Assembly: GCA_018896355.1 (NCBI GenBank)
Contig: JAHIMW010000052.1
Location: 1-14,189, forward strand
DNA length: 14,189 nucleotides
DNA from: Pseudomonadota bacterium
Lineage (GTDB): Bacteria > Desulfobacterota > Syntrophia > Syntrophales > UBA5619
Reading direction: 5' to 3'
The position numbers were made by a program, and so were the translations under genes. The notes under the pieces are model-generated. The model was not told where the DNA came from, did not search any database, and worked only from the letters and a program-made list of their open reading frames with translations. Positions 1 through 7,144 of the stretch are shown piece after piece; the first letter of the stretch is position 1, and every line of letters starts with the position of its first letter.

Positions 1-160
1 CATCGCTCTTAACCCGTGTTTTCATTTTAAACCAGTAATCGCGAGGATTTACACTATCCGTCAAAGCTTCCACAACATCAATAACGGAAAACCACCACTC
101 GTCATTATGAAGTGTCTTTCGTATACCCTTGCCGCGAAAAATTGCGATTTTGGTTTCCAT
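1..160 (-). CDS. BRO-N domain antirepressor-like protein, 5' part only
   Basis: The first 53 codons of a gene that runs off the left edge of the window. The translation begins METKIAIFRGKGIRKTLHN and continues with EWWFSVIDVVEALT and a WFKMKTRVKSD segment. From family knowledge this matches the N-terminal BRO-N domain of phage antirepressor / DinD-like proteins, in which the W-FS--DV-EALT core is typical. These proteins bind DNA or interfere with phage repressors; whether this copy still regulates anything is unknown. The start is supported by a GGAGG ribosome binding site at 166-170, 5 nt upstream of ATG 158-160. Its neighbour upstream is a decayed phage-type regulator fragment (186-377), so this end of the window looks like an accessory or prophage-derived patch. 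The C-terminal effector domain lies outside the window. Confidence 0.8.
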   Translation of the reverse strand, partial: METKIAIFRGKGIRKTLHNDEWWFSVIDVVEALTDSVNPRDYWFKMKTRVKSD

Positions 161-185
161 AGTGCCCTCCTTATGGGGCCTCCCG

Positions 186-377
186 TCAAAGCCGTCCGGT
201 GCGCTTGACCTGCAGTGCCATCAGTTCACGTTTGGCGCTGAAAATGAGATGGATCTCCTCATCGTTCTTTTCTATTTTTCTCCCCAGTTACAACAGCTTA
301 TGGGAAAGTTCTTTGTTGGTCAAGAGCGCTTCCTTTTCTAACCTCTCGTGGGTTCGGTCATGGAAGCCTCCTGTTTT
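186..377 (-). pseudogene. Decayed C-terminal fragment of an ORF6N-type phage regulator
   Basis: Read on the minus strand, one frame gives RLEKEALLTNKELSHKLL, then an in-frame stop (288-290), then LGRKIEKNDEEIHLIFSAKR and ELMALQVKRTGRL before the terminal stop at 186-188. The pattern of NKELSHKL followed by a charged coiled segment with KIEKNDEEI--IF and REL resembles, from memory, the C-terminal coiled-coil tail of ORF6N-domain proteins of phages and anaerobic bacteria. The DNA-binding N-terminal domain is absent and no in-frame start exists; the frame opens after a stop at 378-380. A nearby ATG (359-361) with an AGGAGG site (367-372) reads only MTEPTRG before a stop and is in a different frame, so a frameshift as well as a nonsense mutation may be involved. 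The fragment is interpreted as a relic, not an expressed gene. It ends 25 bp from the BRO-N gene start. Confidence 0.55.
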
Positions 378-429
378 TTAGGGGATATGCCGGAGCGCCG
401 GCTTCTACCATCGCATACCCGGCCGTTTG

Positions 430-3075
430 TTACGGGTTCAGGAAGAGCCTGTGGCTGGCGCGTGCTTCCACCTGCTGTCTGCTCCAGAGCATGGGGTGGT
501 ACTGGACCCTGGCCCAGGGTAAGATCTGGTTGCCATAGCCGGGGCTGCCCGGGTGGCCGCTGTTGCCTGTGGAATTGACGGCCACGCTCTTATCGAAATC
601 GCCCAGGTCAACGATCATACGCATAGAAGGGATCAGGCGCACGCTGAAATTGCCGTTGCTGGCGTACCACATATTGTTGTTGACGCACTCGGTGCTGCCG
701 CCGGTGGGCACCGGGCCCCGGTTGACCAGAGACTCGATCGGTCCGATGCCGCTGGCGCCGAGCGGGTTGCTGACGAAGGTCGCCTTGTGCAGCACCCCCC
801 ACTTCCACCGGCTGCGGTCCTTGCCCAGCGCGGCCACGGTTGCGGCGTAGCCCTCCTCGAAGGAGCGGACCAGAACCTCATCACGCGTCTCCCTCTTGTC
901 CTTGGTGGTTGGGTCGTCCCACCAGGGGTCGTCCGGTTTCTGCATCAGCAGGGTGACGGCCCACAGTTCCTTGTCCACGCCGTCGGATTTGGCGATGCCC
1001 TCCAGTTTGGCCTGGAAGGTGTTTTTCATCAAACGCATGATAAACCCATTGAAGAGCGCGGCCTGGGAGCTATCCTCGCCGCTGAAGCGGTCCCACTGGA
1101 GCAGCCAGTCGCGCGCGTCCGACAGCGCGGGGTCGCTGAACTTGAGATTGGCCAGCGCCGGCAGTATCTCATCGGCCGGGATGCTCTTGCTGTCGCCCTG
1201 CATGGTTTGGTAAGTCGCCACCGTATTCGGCGCGAACTGCTTCACCAACTCGTCAATCCTCTGGCTGCGATAACCATAGACCCATTTATTGAACTTGCTG
1301 CCGAAGTGGGCGTTGACGTTAGGCCCGAGCTTCTTGTTCAGCATGGCGAAGTAATCCGGCGGGGCGACCTCCTGGTTGGCGGCCACGATGTAATTGCGCG
1401 CCGGGTTGTACAGGCGCGGCAGCAGGTCGTAGGGAACGTAGCCCTTCCACTCGTATTCGTCGGTCCAACCCGGTGTGGGCACTTGGCCGGTATGGTTTTT
1501 AACGCGTATGGGTATTCTGCCCGGCATCTGGTAGCCGATGTTGCCCTGCCGGTCGGCATAGATCACGCTCTGCGAGGGGGTGTCCCAGTATTGAAGCGCG
1601 GCGCGGAAATCGTTCCAGTTCTTTGCCTTGTTCAGCCCGAAGACGGCCAAGGCGATGCTGCCCGGCTCCAGCGCCGTCCAGTGGAGAGCCAGCGGGTCTT
1701 TATTATTATAGCCCGACATTTCCCCACTTTTTTGATCGTATCGATGGTCGTTGATGATGGGTCCCAGGTGGGTCCGCCTGACCTTGATGGCAACGGATGG
1801 TTTGCCGTCGCCGAAGGAGATGGTTTCGTCGCGGACGGTCATGTCGCGCCACTTGCCGTTCCACTCGTATTGAAGCGGGTTGGTCGGGTTAATCTTGATC
1901 CGGTACTGGTCGTTCACGTCGGGATAGACATTGGTGACGCCCCAGGCGATATCGCTGTTGTGCCCGACCACCACACCCGGGCTGGAGGCGACGGAGAAGC
2001 CGGCGACGTCGAAGGGCCGGCCCGAGCCGTCGTCCGGACAGTGCAGGGCGACCTGATACCAGATGGAGGGCTGCTGGATGCCCAGGTGGGGGTCATTGGC
2101 CAGCAGCGGCTTGCCGCCCTGCATCAGGCCGCCGGCGGCCACCCAGCTGTTGCTGCCGGTTCCCTCTGTCTGCCCGATGATCAGGGAAAGGTCGGCCGCC
2201 GGGTCGTCAATGCTTGATGTCATGGCGAGGGGCTCGCGGCGAAGCAATTTCCGATCGGTTGAAGAAACGTCATTGGCCTGGTTGCCGGCGTACACCGGGT
2301 GGTTGGCGTCATGTTTGTATGGATTCAAACTTGTTGTGAAAGTTTTCTTGATGTCTTCGTCCGACAGGATGGTCAATTTTCGGCCGAGCGGCCAGGCCGG
2401 CACCAGCCACTGCTCTGCCATCTCCGCGCCGAGCCGATCGTAGAGTTTGCTGCGGACGAGTTCCAGGTCGCGGGAGAGGCCGAGATCCCAGGCCAACAGT
2501 TTGGAGAAGACCAGCGAGTCGAGCGGCGTCCAGGGCTCCACCCTGAACGTAACGCCGGTCAGGCCGAGTATGGAGTAATTAACCGAGAGCTGCCGGGGCG
2601 AGCGGCCGGAGATATAGGCGTTGACGCCCTTGGCGAAGGCTTCCAGTACGGCGCGCTGGTCGGGCGCGTAGCTGCTGTACTCTTGTTCGACCACCCTGTA
2701 AAGGCCCAGTGAGCGCAGGTAGATATCCGATTTGACCAGGGCGGCCTTCTTGCCGGTCAGTTCCTCGATGCGGCCGCCGCAGGTCTTTCGGAAAAACTCC
2801 ATCTGCCACCAGCGGTCCTGGGCCTGAACGTAACCCTGCGCGAAGAACAGGTCGCTCAGGTTCTTGGCGTAGATGTGCGGTATGCCGTAGGAATCGCGGA
2901 TCACCTCCACGCGCTCCTTCAGCCCCTGCGCTTTCAATTCGCCGTCTACTTGCGGCAGAGGACTTCTGGTGATGGAGAAATAATACGCGTAACCGCCGCC
3001 GCAGACGAGGACGATCAGCGCAAACAGGACGATCAGCGTAATTTTAACAGCTTTGCCGGCCTTTCCCTTTGTCAT
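430..3075 (-). CDS. Penicillin acylase family Ntn hydrolase, membrane-anchored
   Basis: An 881-residue penicillin amidase-family protein that hydrolyses an amide bond; the natural substrate (acyl-homoserine lactones, N-acyl amino acids or others) cannot be told from sequence. Residues 10-32 form a single hydrophobic segment (KITLIVLFALIVLVCGGGYA), a signal anchor directing the enzyme across the inner membrane. The alpha-chain motif is visible at about 63-97 (YGIPHIYA, then GYVQAQDRWWQMEFFRK). The family autoproteolyses to expose an N-terminal serine on the beta chain; the matching site is G307/Ser308 in GTGSNSWVAAGG. LLANDPHLG (about 324-332) and THLGPII are further beta-chain motifs, and the C-terminal SGHPGSPGYGNQ region is complete. 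Length is normal for the family. An AGGAGG site lies about 7 nt upstream of the ATG. It sits 170 bp downstream of the macrodomain gene and is probably transcribed separately or by read-through. Confidence 0.93.
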   Translation of the reverse strand: MTKGKAGKAVKITLIVLFALIVLVCGGGYAYYFSITRSPLPQVDGELKAQGLKERVEVIRDSYGIPHIYAKNLSDLFFAQGYVQAQDRWWQMEFFRKTCGGRIEELTGKKAALVKSDIYLRSLGLYRVVEQEYSSYAPDQRAVLEAFAKGVNAYISGRSPRQLSVNYSILGLTGVTFRVEPWTPLDSLVFSKLLAWDLGLSRDLELVRSKLYDRLGAEMAEQWLVPAWPLGRKLTILSDEDIKKTFTTSLNPYKHDANHPVYAGNQANDVSSTDRKLLRREPLAMTSSIDDPAADLSLIIGQTEGTGSNSWVAAGGLMQGGKPLLANDPHLGIQQPSIWYQVALHCPDDGSGRPFDVAGFSVASSPGVVVGHNSDIAWGVTNVYPDVNDQYRIKINPTNPLQYEWNGKWRDMTVRDETISFGDGKPSVAIKVRRTHLGPIINDHRYDQKSGEMSGYNNKDPLALHWTALEPGSIALAVFGLNKAKNWNDFRAALQYWDTPSQSVIYADRQGNIGYQMPGRIPIRVKNHTGQVPTPGWTDEYEWKGYVPYDLLPRLYNPARNYIVAANQEVAPPDYFAMLNKKLGPNVNAHFGSKFNKWVYGYRSQRIDELVKQFAPNTVATYQTMQGDSKSIPADEILPALANLKFSDPALSDARDWLLQWDRFSGEDSSQAALFNGFIMRLMKNTFQAKLEGIAKSDGVDKELWAVTLLMQKPDDPWWDDPTTKDKRETRDEVLVRSFEEGYAATVAALGKDRSRWKWGVLHKATFVSNPLGASGIGPIESLVNRGPVPTGGSTECVNNNMWYASNGNFSVRLIPSMRMIVDLGDFDKSVAVNSTGNSGHPGSPGYGNQILPWARVQYHPMLWSRQQVEARASHRLFLNP

Positions 3076-3176
3076 CGTTCACCCTCCTTAAAACGAACCG
3101 ATTTATCGAACGGATGGACACCCTGCATCTTCATCCATTGCGGCGATTTGCCGACTTTAATCCGTCTTTGCCTAAA

Positions 3177-3190
3177 GCACCGCCCGGTGC
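3177..3190 (-). terminator. Possible weak terminator hairpin after macrodomain gene
   Basis: On the minus strand the spacer between the macrodomain stop and the acylase start contains GCACC-GGGC-GGTGC, a perfect 5-bp stem with a 4-nt loop, followed directly by TTTAGG. The U-run is only three residues, so termination would be partial at best. Apart from this and the acylase ribosome binding site, no recognisable element was seen in 3076-3245. Confidence 0.3.
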
Positions 3191-3245
3191 GGACCTGCAT
3201 GGCGGGTGGCGCGTGGACTGGGGAAGAAAAACCAAGGCTGCCCGA

Positions 3246-3758
3246 TTAGGCGAAACGCGTCAATTGCATACGGTACAGCCCGGCATCGTGCGAGCCATAG
3301 CAGCAGAAGATAATCGACCGCGGCAACGCATGTGCTGACAACCACTGATTTACAGCCGTGATCGCCTCTTGGCAGGCAGCCGATTTTGGGTAGCCGTACA
3401 CGCCGGTAGAGATGCACGGGAAAGCAACCGACTCGAGCCCGGCCTCAGACGCCAACCGCAGAGACTCCCGATAGCAGGATCGCAGAAGCTCCGGCTCACC
3501 GGACTCCCCGTCCTTGTAGACAGGTCCGACGGTATGGATGACGTGCCGGGCCGGAAGGGAGTACCCCCCGGTCAGGCGGGCCTCGCCGGTCGGACACCCG
3601 CCAAGCCGACGGCATTCGGCGAGCAATCCCGGTCCGGCCGCACGATGAATCGCCCCATCGACACCGCCGCCGCCAAGCAGAGAGGAATTCGCCGCGTTCA
3701 CGATTGCGTCGACCTGCAGACGGGTGATGTCACCTTCGACGATGGACAAACGGGACAT
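3246..3758 (-). CDS. MacroD-type macrodomain protein (ADP-ribose ester hydrolase family)
   Basis: A 170-residue single-domain macrodomain protein. Members of the MacroD/YmdB class bind ADP-ribose, deacetylate O-acetyl-ADP-ribose and remove mono-ADP-ribose from acidic side chains in the cytoplasm. The diagnostic core is present: GDITRLQVDAIVNAANSSLL (residues 9-28), the GGGGVDGAIH loop (29-38) with Asn24 and Asp34 at the positions corresponding to the catalytic pair described for YmdB, GEARLTGGYSLPA (58-70), VIHTVGPVY (73-81) and the phosphate-binding STGVYGYPK (117-125). The start was placed at the ATG with a GGAGG site 4 nt upstream (3763-3767). An upstream in-frame ATG at 3771-3773 would add five residues but lacks that site. 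The gene begins 16 bp after the carboxyltransferase stop on the same strand, so co-transcription is likely. Confidence 0.93.
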   Translation of the reverse strand: MSRLSIVEGDITRLQVDAIVNAANSSLLGGGGVDGAIHRAAGPGLLAECRRLGGCPTGEARLTGGYSLPARHVIHTVGPVYKDGESGEPELLRSCYRESLRLASEAGLESVAFPCISTGVYGYPKSAACQEAITAVNQWLSAHALPRSIIFCCYGSHDAGLYRMQLTRFA

Positions 3759-3774
3759 GAAGCCTCCAGCCATA

Positions 3775-5334
3775 TTATAATGGAATATTGTTATGTTTCT
3801 TGGGAAGCCGCGTCTCCGACTTGTCCTGAAATGCATCGAGGACGGCGGCCACCCTTTTCCTCGTTTCGCGGGGCAGGATGATTTCATCGACGATGCCGAG
3901 ACTGGCGGCAAAATAGGGGTTGTTGAACTGCGCCTCGTAGGAGGCGGCCAGTTCCGCGCGCTTGGCCGCAGGATCTTCAGCCCCCGATATCTCGCGCCGA
4001 TAGATGACGTTGCACGCCCCTTCGGCCCCCATGACGGCGATCTCCGCGGAAGGCCAGGCCATCACATAATCGGCGCCCAACCCCTTGGCACACATGGCGA
4101 TGTAGCCGCCGCCGTAAGCCTTGCGGACGACGACGGAGATCTTTGTGACCGTGGCTTCGGAGTAGGCGTGGAGCAGTTTGGCGCCATGCCGGATGATCCC
4201 GGACCATTCCTGCTGGGTGCCGGGCATGTAGCCGGGGAGATCCGTGAATGTCAGGAGAGGGATGTTGAAGGCATCGCAGAACCGGATGAACCGCGCGGCC
4301 TTGTCCGAGGCGTTCACATCGAGGACGCCGGCGCCGAAGCGCGGATTGTTGGCGATCACGCCGACAGGCCTGCCCATAATCCGGATGAAGGCCACAACTA
4401 TATTCTTTGCCCAGAATTCATGGGGCTCGAACATTTCATGGTTGTCGCCCACGGCGGCGATGATCTTCTTCATATCGTATGCGCGAGACGCCTTGTCCGG
4501 GATCACCGTGTCCAGCTCCGGGCACTCTCTGTCCGCGCTGTCCGTGCAGGGTGCGACAGGCTGGGGGCTGTGACAACTGTCGGGAAGATAGGAGAGCATG
4601 GTCTTCACGCTGCCGATGCACTCCTGATCGTTTTCCGTGACGAAATGGCAGACCCCGCTCTTGGCGGCATGGGCCATCGGACCGCCGAGCTCTTCGTGGC
4701 TTACCTCCTCCGCGATGACCGCCTTCACGACATCGGGGCCGGTAATGTACATGTAGCTGTTGTTCTTCACCATGAAGATCCAGTCCGTGAGCGCCGGCGA
4801 GTAGACGGCGCCCCCCGCCGTGGGTCCCATGATGGCGGAGATCTGGGGGATATACCCGGACGCAATGCTGTTGCGGTAGAAGATCCCGGCATATCCCTGC
4901 AGCGCGGTGATGCCTTCCTGGATGCGCGCCCCGCCGGAATCGTTCAGCGCAATGAAAGGCTTTCTCGCCTCGATGGCCATATCCATCGCCTTCCAGATTT
5001 TTTGGGCGTGCATCTCCCCGAGACTGCCTCCGGCACTGGTGAAATCCTGGGCGGCGACGAATACAACCCGCCCGTTGACCCGTCCGAAACCGGTGATGAC
5101 GCCATCCGCATGGATCTCCTTCTCAGCAAGGCCAAAAAGGGTGGATCGATGTTTGACAAAAAGCTGGATCTCCTGAAAAGTTCCCTGATCGAAAAGGAGA
5201 TCGAGCCTTTCCCGGGCCGTCAATTTACCCTGCTCCTGCTGCTTTCGGACCATCTTTTCGCCGCCCATGGCGCCGATCCGGTTCTTCCGCTCTGAAAATT
5301 CGCGGATTTTTTCTGCCGTCGTTTTCTCCATCAT
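3775..5334 (-). CDS. Acyl-CoA carboxyltransferase (methylmalonyl-/propionyl-CoA type beta chain)
   Basis: A 519-residue carboxyltransferase of the biotin-dependent acyl-CoA carboxylase / decarboxylase family, which moves CO2 between biotin and an acyl-CoA such as propionyl/methylmalonyl-CoA. Both crotonase-like halves are complete. The N half carries KLTARERLDLLFD (37-49), SGGARIQEG (133-141) and GPTAGGAVYSPALTD (170-184). The C half carries DLPGYMPGTQQEWSGI (365-380), RKAYGGGYIAM (404-414) and GLGADYVMAWPSAEIAVMGAEGA (from 418). Asp422 sits in the GAD motif that, from memory, aligns with a specificity residue discussed for actinobacterial propionyl-CoA carboxylase. The N-terminal region and length resemble methylmalonyl-CoA decarboxylase alpha chains (MmdA). 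No biotin carboxylase, biotin carrier or membrane decarboxylase subunit is in the window, so decarboxylase, carboxylase and transcarboxylase roles cannot be separated. AGGGGGAG lies 8 nt before the first of two tandem ATGs. Confidence 0.93.
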   Translation of the reverse strand: MMEKTTAEKIREFSERKNRIGAMGGEKMVRKQQEQGKLTARERLDLLFDQGTFQEIQLFVKHRSTLFGLAEKEIHADGVITGFGRVNGRVVFVAAQDFTSAGGSLGEMHAQKIWKAMDMAIEARKPFIALNDSGGARIQEGITALQGYAGIFYRNSIASGYIPQISAIMGPTAGGAVYSPALTDWIFMVKNNSYMYITGPDVVKAVIAEEVSHEELGGPMAHAAKSGVCHFVTENDQECIGSVKTMLSYLPDSCHSPQPVAPCTDSADRECPELDTVIPDKASRAYDMKKIIAAVGDNHEMFEPHEFWAKNIVVAFIRIMGRPVGVIANNPRFGAGVLDVNASDKAARFIRFCDAFNIPLLTFTDLPGYMPGTQQEWSGIIRHGAKLLHAYSEATVTKISVVVRKAYGGGYIAMCAKGLGADYVMAWPSAEIAVMGAEGACNVIYRREISGAEDPAAKRAELAASYEAQFNNPYFAASLGIVDEIILPRETRKRVAAVLDAFQDKSETRLPKKHNNIPL

Positions 5335-5389
5335 CTCCCAGGCTCCCCCTATGTTTATGATTTGTAACTACTCAGGTATTTTGACTGAA

Positions 5390-5438
5390 GGCTGAAGACC
5401 GAAGGTGAAGCATCGAGGACACCCTTCTGTCTTCAGCC
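5390..5438. repeat. Imperfect 16-bp inverted repeat upstream of carboxyltransferase gene
   Basis: GGCTGAAGACCGAAGG at 5390-5405 is the reverse complement of CCTTCTGTCTTCAGCC at 5423-5438 except for one base, with a 17-nt loop between. It lies between the two divergent genes, about 56 bp upstream of the carboxyltransferase start codon. It could be a protein-binding dyad or a hairpin in the leader of that gene. No T-run follows on either strand, so a terminator is unlikely. Confidence 0.6.
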
Positions 5439-5460
5439 TATTCATCTTCAGCCTATTCAT
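5431..5460. repeat. Perfect tandem duplication of a 15-mer
   Basis: CTTCAGCCTATTCAT occurs twice back to back (5431-5445 and 5446-5460). The first copy overlaps the right arm of the inverted repeat at 5390-5438, so the GGCTGAAG core is present three times in about 65 bp. It looks like a slippage-generated microrepeat. Confidence 0.9.
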
Positions 5461-5553
5461 CTGCGATCCTTCTGCCTTATTTGCCGGGATAAGTCAATTT
5501 GAGAGTTCATTCCCTCGACGGGAAAAAGTTTTGCGATGCCGTCGGATGTTCTG

Positions 5554-5577
5554 CTGTCGAATATCCTGTCGAATATC
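5554..5577. repeat. Perfect tandem duplication of a 12-mer at the trpB2 promoter
   Basis: CTGTCGAATATC occurs twice in tandem (5554-5565 and 5566-5577), ending immediately before the -35 hexamer of the trpB2 promoter. It may be a duplicated activator or repressor half-site or simple slippage; the sequence alone does not decide. Confidence 0.9.
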
Positions 5578-5578
5578 C

Positions 5579-5608
5579 TTGACACACCGGAACACCTTTA
5601 TCTATAGT
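5579..5608 (+). promoter_or_regulatory. Sigma70-type promoter of trpB2
   Basis: TTGACA (5579-5584) and TATAGT (5603-5608) are separated by 18 bp, giving a near-consensus housekeeping promoter pointing at trpB2, with an expected start of transcription around 5615 and a leader of about 50 nt. The leader ends in AGGAGG (5655-5660), 7 nt before ATG 5668. The rest of the 5335-5667 spacer holds the repeats listed separately; no convincing minus-strand promoter for the carboxyltransferase gene was found. Confidence 0.7.
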
Positions 5609-5667
5609 CTGTTACCCGAAAACTCAAGGGGGGGAGTTCTTAACAATTAAAAAAAGGAGGAGACAAC

Positions 5668-7035
5668 ATGACACAGATTATCAAATATCAGCTAAACGAG
5701 AGCGACATGCCACGCCAGTGGTACAACATTGTGGCCGACATGCCGAACAAGCCGGCGCCGGCACTGCATCCGGGCACCGGGCAGCCGGCCGGGCCGCAAG
5801 ACTTCGCGCCGCTGTTCCCCATGAACCTCATCGAGCAGGAAGTAAGCACCCAGCGGTGGATTGATATTCCCGAGCCGGTGCTGGCGATCTATGCCCAGTG
5901 GCGCCCATCGCCGCTGTACAGGGCGCGCCGCTTCGAGCAGGCATTGGGAACGCCGGCCAAGATTTATTTCAAATATGAAGGGGTGAGCCCCTCGGGAAGC
6001 CACAAGACCAACACCGCTGTGGCGCAGGCATACTACAACAAGCTGGCCGGCACCAAGCGCATCACCACCGAGACCGGCGCCGGCCAGTGGGGTAGCGCCC
6101 TGAGCTACGCCTGCAACATCTTCGGCATACCGCTGAAGGTCTACATGGTGAAGGTCAGCTTCGAACAGAAGCCCTACCGCAAGAACATGATGCAGATCTA
6201 CGGGGCCGAGGTGGTGCCCAGCCCCACCAACGCCACCAACGCCGGCCGGGCCATCCTGGCTCAGGATCCCAACAGCATGGGCTCCCTGGGAATCGCCATC
6301 TCCGAGGCGGTGGAGGATGCCGCCCCCCGCGAGGACACCAAGTACACCCTGGGGTCGGTGCTCAACCACGTGCTGCTGCATCAGACCATCATCGGCCTGG
6401 AGGCCCAGAAGCAGTTCAAGATGGCGGGGGACTACCCGGACGTGGTGATCGGCTGCTGCGGCGGCGGCAGCAACTTCGCCGGCATCGCCAGCCCCTTCCT
6501 GGCCGACAAGTTTGCCGGCAAACAGGTGCGGTTCGTCGGTGTTGAACCGACGGCCTGCCCGACGCTGACCAAGGGGCACTTCCACTATGATTTCGGTGAT
6601 GCGGTGTGCACCACCCCGCTGATGCCAATGTACACCTTGGGGCACGACTTTGCTCCCGCGGGGATTCATGCCGGCGGCCTGCGCTACCATGGCATGGCCC
6701 CCATCATCAGCCAGTTGAAGAAGGACAACCTGATCGAGGCGTACGCCTATAATCAAATCGAATGTTTCCAGGATGCGATCACCTTTGCCCGGGCGGAAGG
6801 GATCATCCCCGCGCCCGAGTCGTCCCACGCCATCCGGCACGTCGTGGTGGAGGCGCAGCGCGCCAAGGAAGAGGGAAAGGAGCGGGTTATCCTGTTCAAT
6901 CTGTCGGGACACGGCCATTTCGACATGTCGGCTTACGATAAGTACCTGGCCGGCGCCATCGAGGATGTACCGCTGCCGCAGAGTTCTCTGGACGCTTCGT
7001 GGGAGAAGATCAAAGGACTGCCGAAGGTGGCATAG
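5668..7035 (+). CDS. trpB: TrpB2-type tryptophan synthase beta chain
   Basis: A 455-residue PLP enzyme that joins indole and L-serine to make L-tryptophan in the cytoplasm. It belongs to the longer TrpB2 (TrpB-like) class by its N-terminal extension (AQWRPSPLYRARRFEQ follows roughly 75 residues) and its motifs. PLP-binding Lys113 is in SGSHKTNTA (110-117), Glu135 in ETGAGQWG is the expected catalytic acid, the cofactor phosphate loop is GCCGGGSN (262-269), and the C-terminal LSGHGHFDM is intact. TrpB2 proteins usually lack the TrpA interaction surface and are thought to salvage free indole, or to act with a divergent partner; that is family knowledge. There is no trpA or other trp gene in the window. 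It has its own promoter, stands alone and is convergent with the oxidoreductase operon. Its high GC contrasts with the AT-rich gene next door. Confidence 0.95.
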   Translation: MTQIIKYQLNESDMPRQWYNIVADMPNKPAPALHPGTGQPAGPQDFAPLFPMNLIEQEVSTQRWIDIPEPVLAIYAQWRPSPLYRARRFEQALGTPAKIYFKYEGVSPSGSHKTNTAVAQAYYNKLAGTKRITTETGAGQWGSALSYACNIFGIPLKVYMVKVSFEQKPYRKNMMQIYGAEVVPSPTNATNAGRAILAQDPNSMGSLGIAISEAVEDAAPREDTKYTLGSVLNHVLLHQTIIGLEAQKQFKMAGDYPDVVIGCCGGGSNFAGIASPFLADKFAGKQVRFVGVEPTACPTLTKGHFHYDFGDAVCTTPLMPMYTLGHDFAPAGIHAGGLRYHGMAPIISQLKKDNLIEAYAYNQIECFQDAITFARAEGIIPAPESSHAIRHVVVEAQRAKEEGKERVILFNLSGHGHFDMSAYDKYLAGAIEDVPLPQSSLDASWEKIKGLPKVA

Positions 7036-7048
7036 CGGCTGGGCATGG

Positions 7049-7078
7049 TCCGGGGCGGGATTGCAAATCCGCCCCGGA
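7049..7078 (+). terminator. GC-rich hairpin after trpB2
   Basis: TCCGGGGCGG (7049-7058) pairs perfectly with CCGCCCCGGA (7069-7078). The intervening bases can extend the stem by three pairs past one bulged G, leaving a 3-4 nt loop. The hairpin starts 13 bp after the trpB2 stop codon. It lacks a T-run, so it may act as a weak or factor-assisted terminator or an mRNA-stabilising 3' end. Confidence 0.5.
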
Positions 7079-7121
7079 TTACCCTTGACGGCTTCTGGCG
7101 GCCCTATGTTGAGCAGGTAAT

Positions 7122-7137
7122 CTATCGCTCTCGATAG
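7122..7137. terminator. Small hairpin between convergent trpB2 and oxidoreductase genes
   Basis: CTATCG-CTCT-CGATAG is a perfect 6-bp stem with a 4-nt loop. On the plus strand it is followed by GTCTTTATTATT, a T-rich tail of the kind seen at intrinsic terminators. It lies 7 bp from the 3' end of the oncoming minus-strand gene and probably helps insulate the two convergent transcripts. The stem is short. Confidence 0.4.
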
Positions 7138-7144
7138 GTCTTTA

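Noticed and set aside
389..402. GCCGG-AGCG-CCGGC hairpin after the acylase gene as a terminator
   Set aside because: The stem is only 5 bp and no T-run follows on the minus strand, so terminator function is not supported.
553..2217. Long plus-strand open frame (554 codons) opposite the penicillin acylase gene
   Set aside because: It is antisense to a clear Ntn hydrolase with all family motifs, has no ribosome binding site, and its composition is the usual shadow of GC-rich third positions.
3759..3911. Upstream extension of the macrodomain protein (51 extra residues)
   Set aside because: The extension overlaps the end of the carboxyltransferase gene and has no family similarity, whereas the MSRLSIVEGD start has a well-placed GGAGG and matches normal macrodomain length.
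3793..5295. Long plus-strand open frame (500 codons) opposite the carboxyltransferase
   Set aside because: Antisense to a complete, motif-rich carboxyltransferase; the translation shows no recognisable domain and the frame has no credible start site.
5405..5650. Possible 81-residue plus-strand protein in the carboxyltransferase/trpB2 spacer
   Set aside because: Its repeated SLFIFSLFI and CRISCRIS stretches come from the tandem DNA duplications, it runs through the trpB2 promoter, and no ribosome binding site precedes its ATG.
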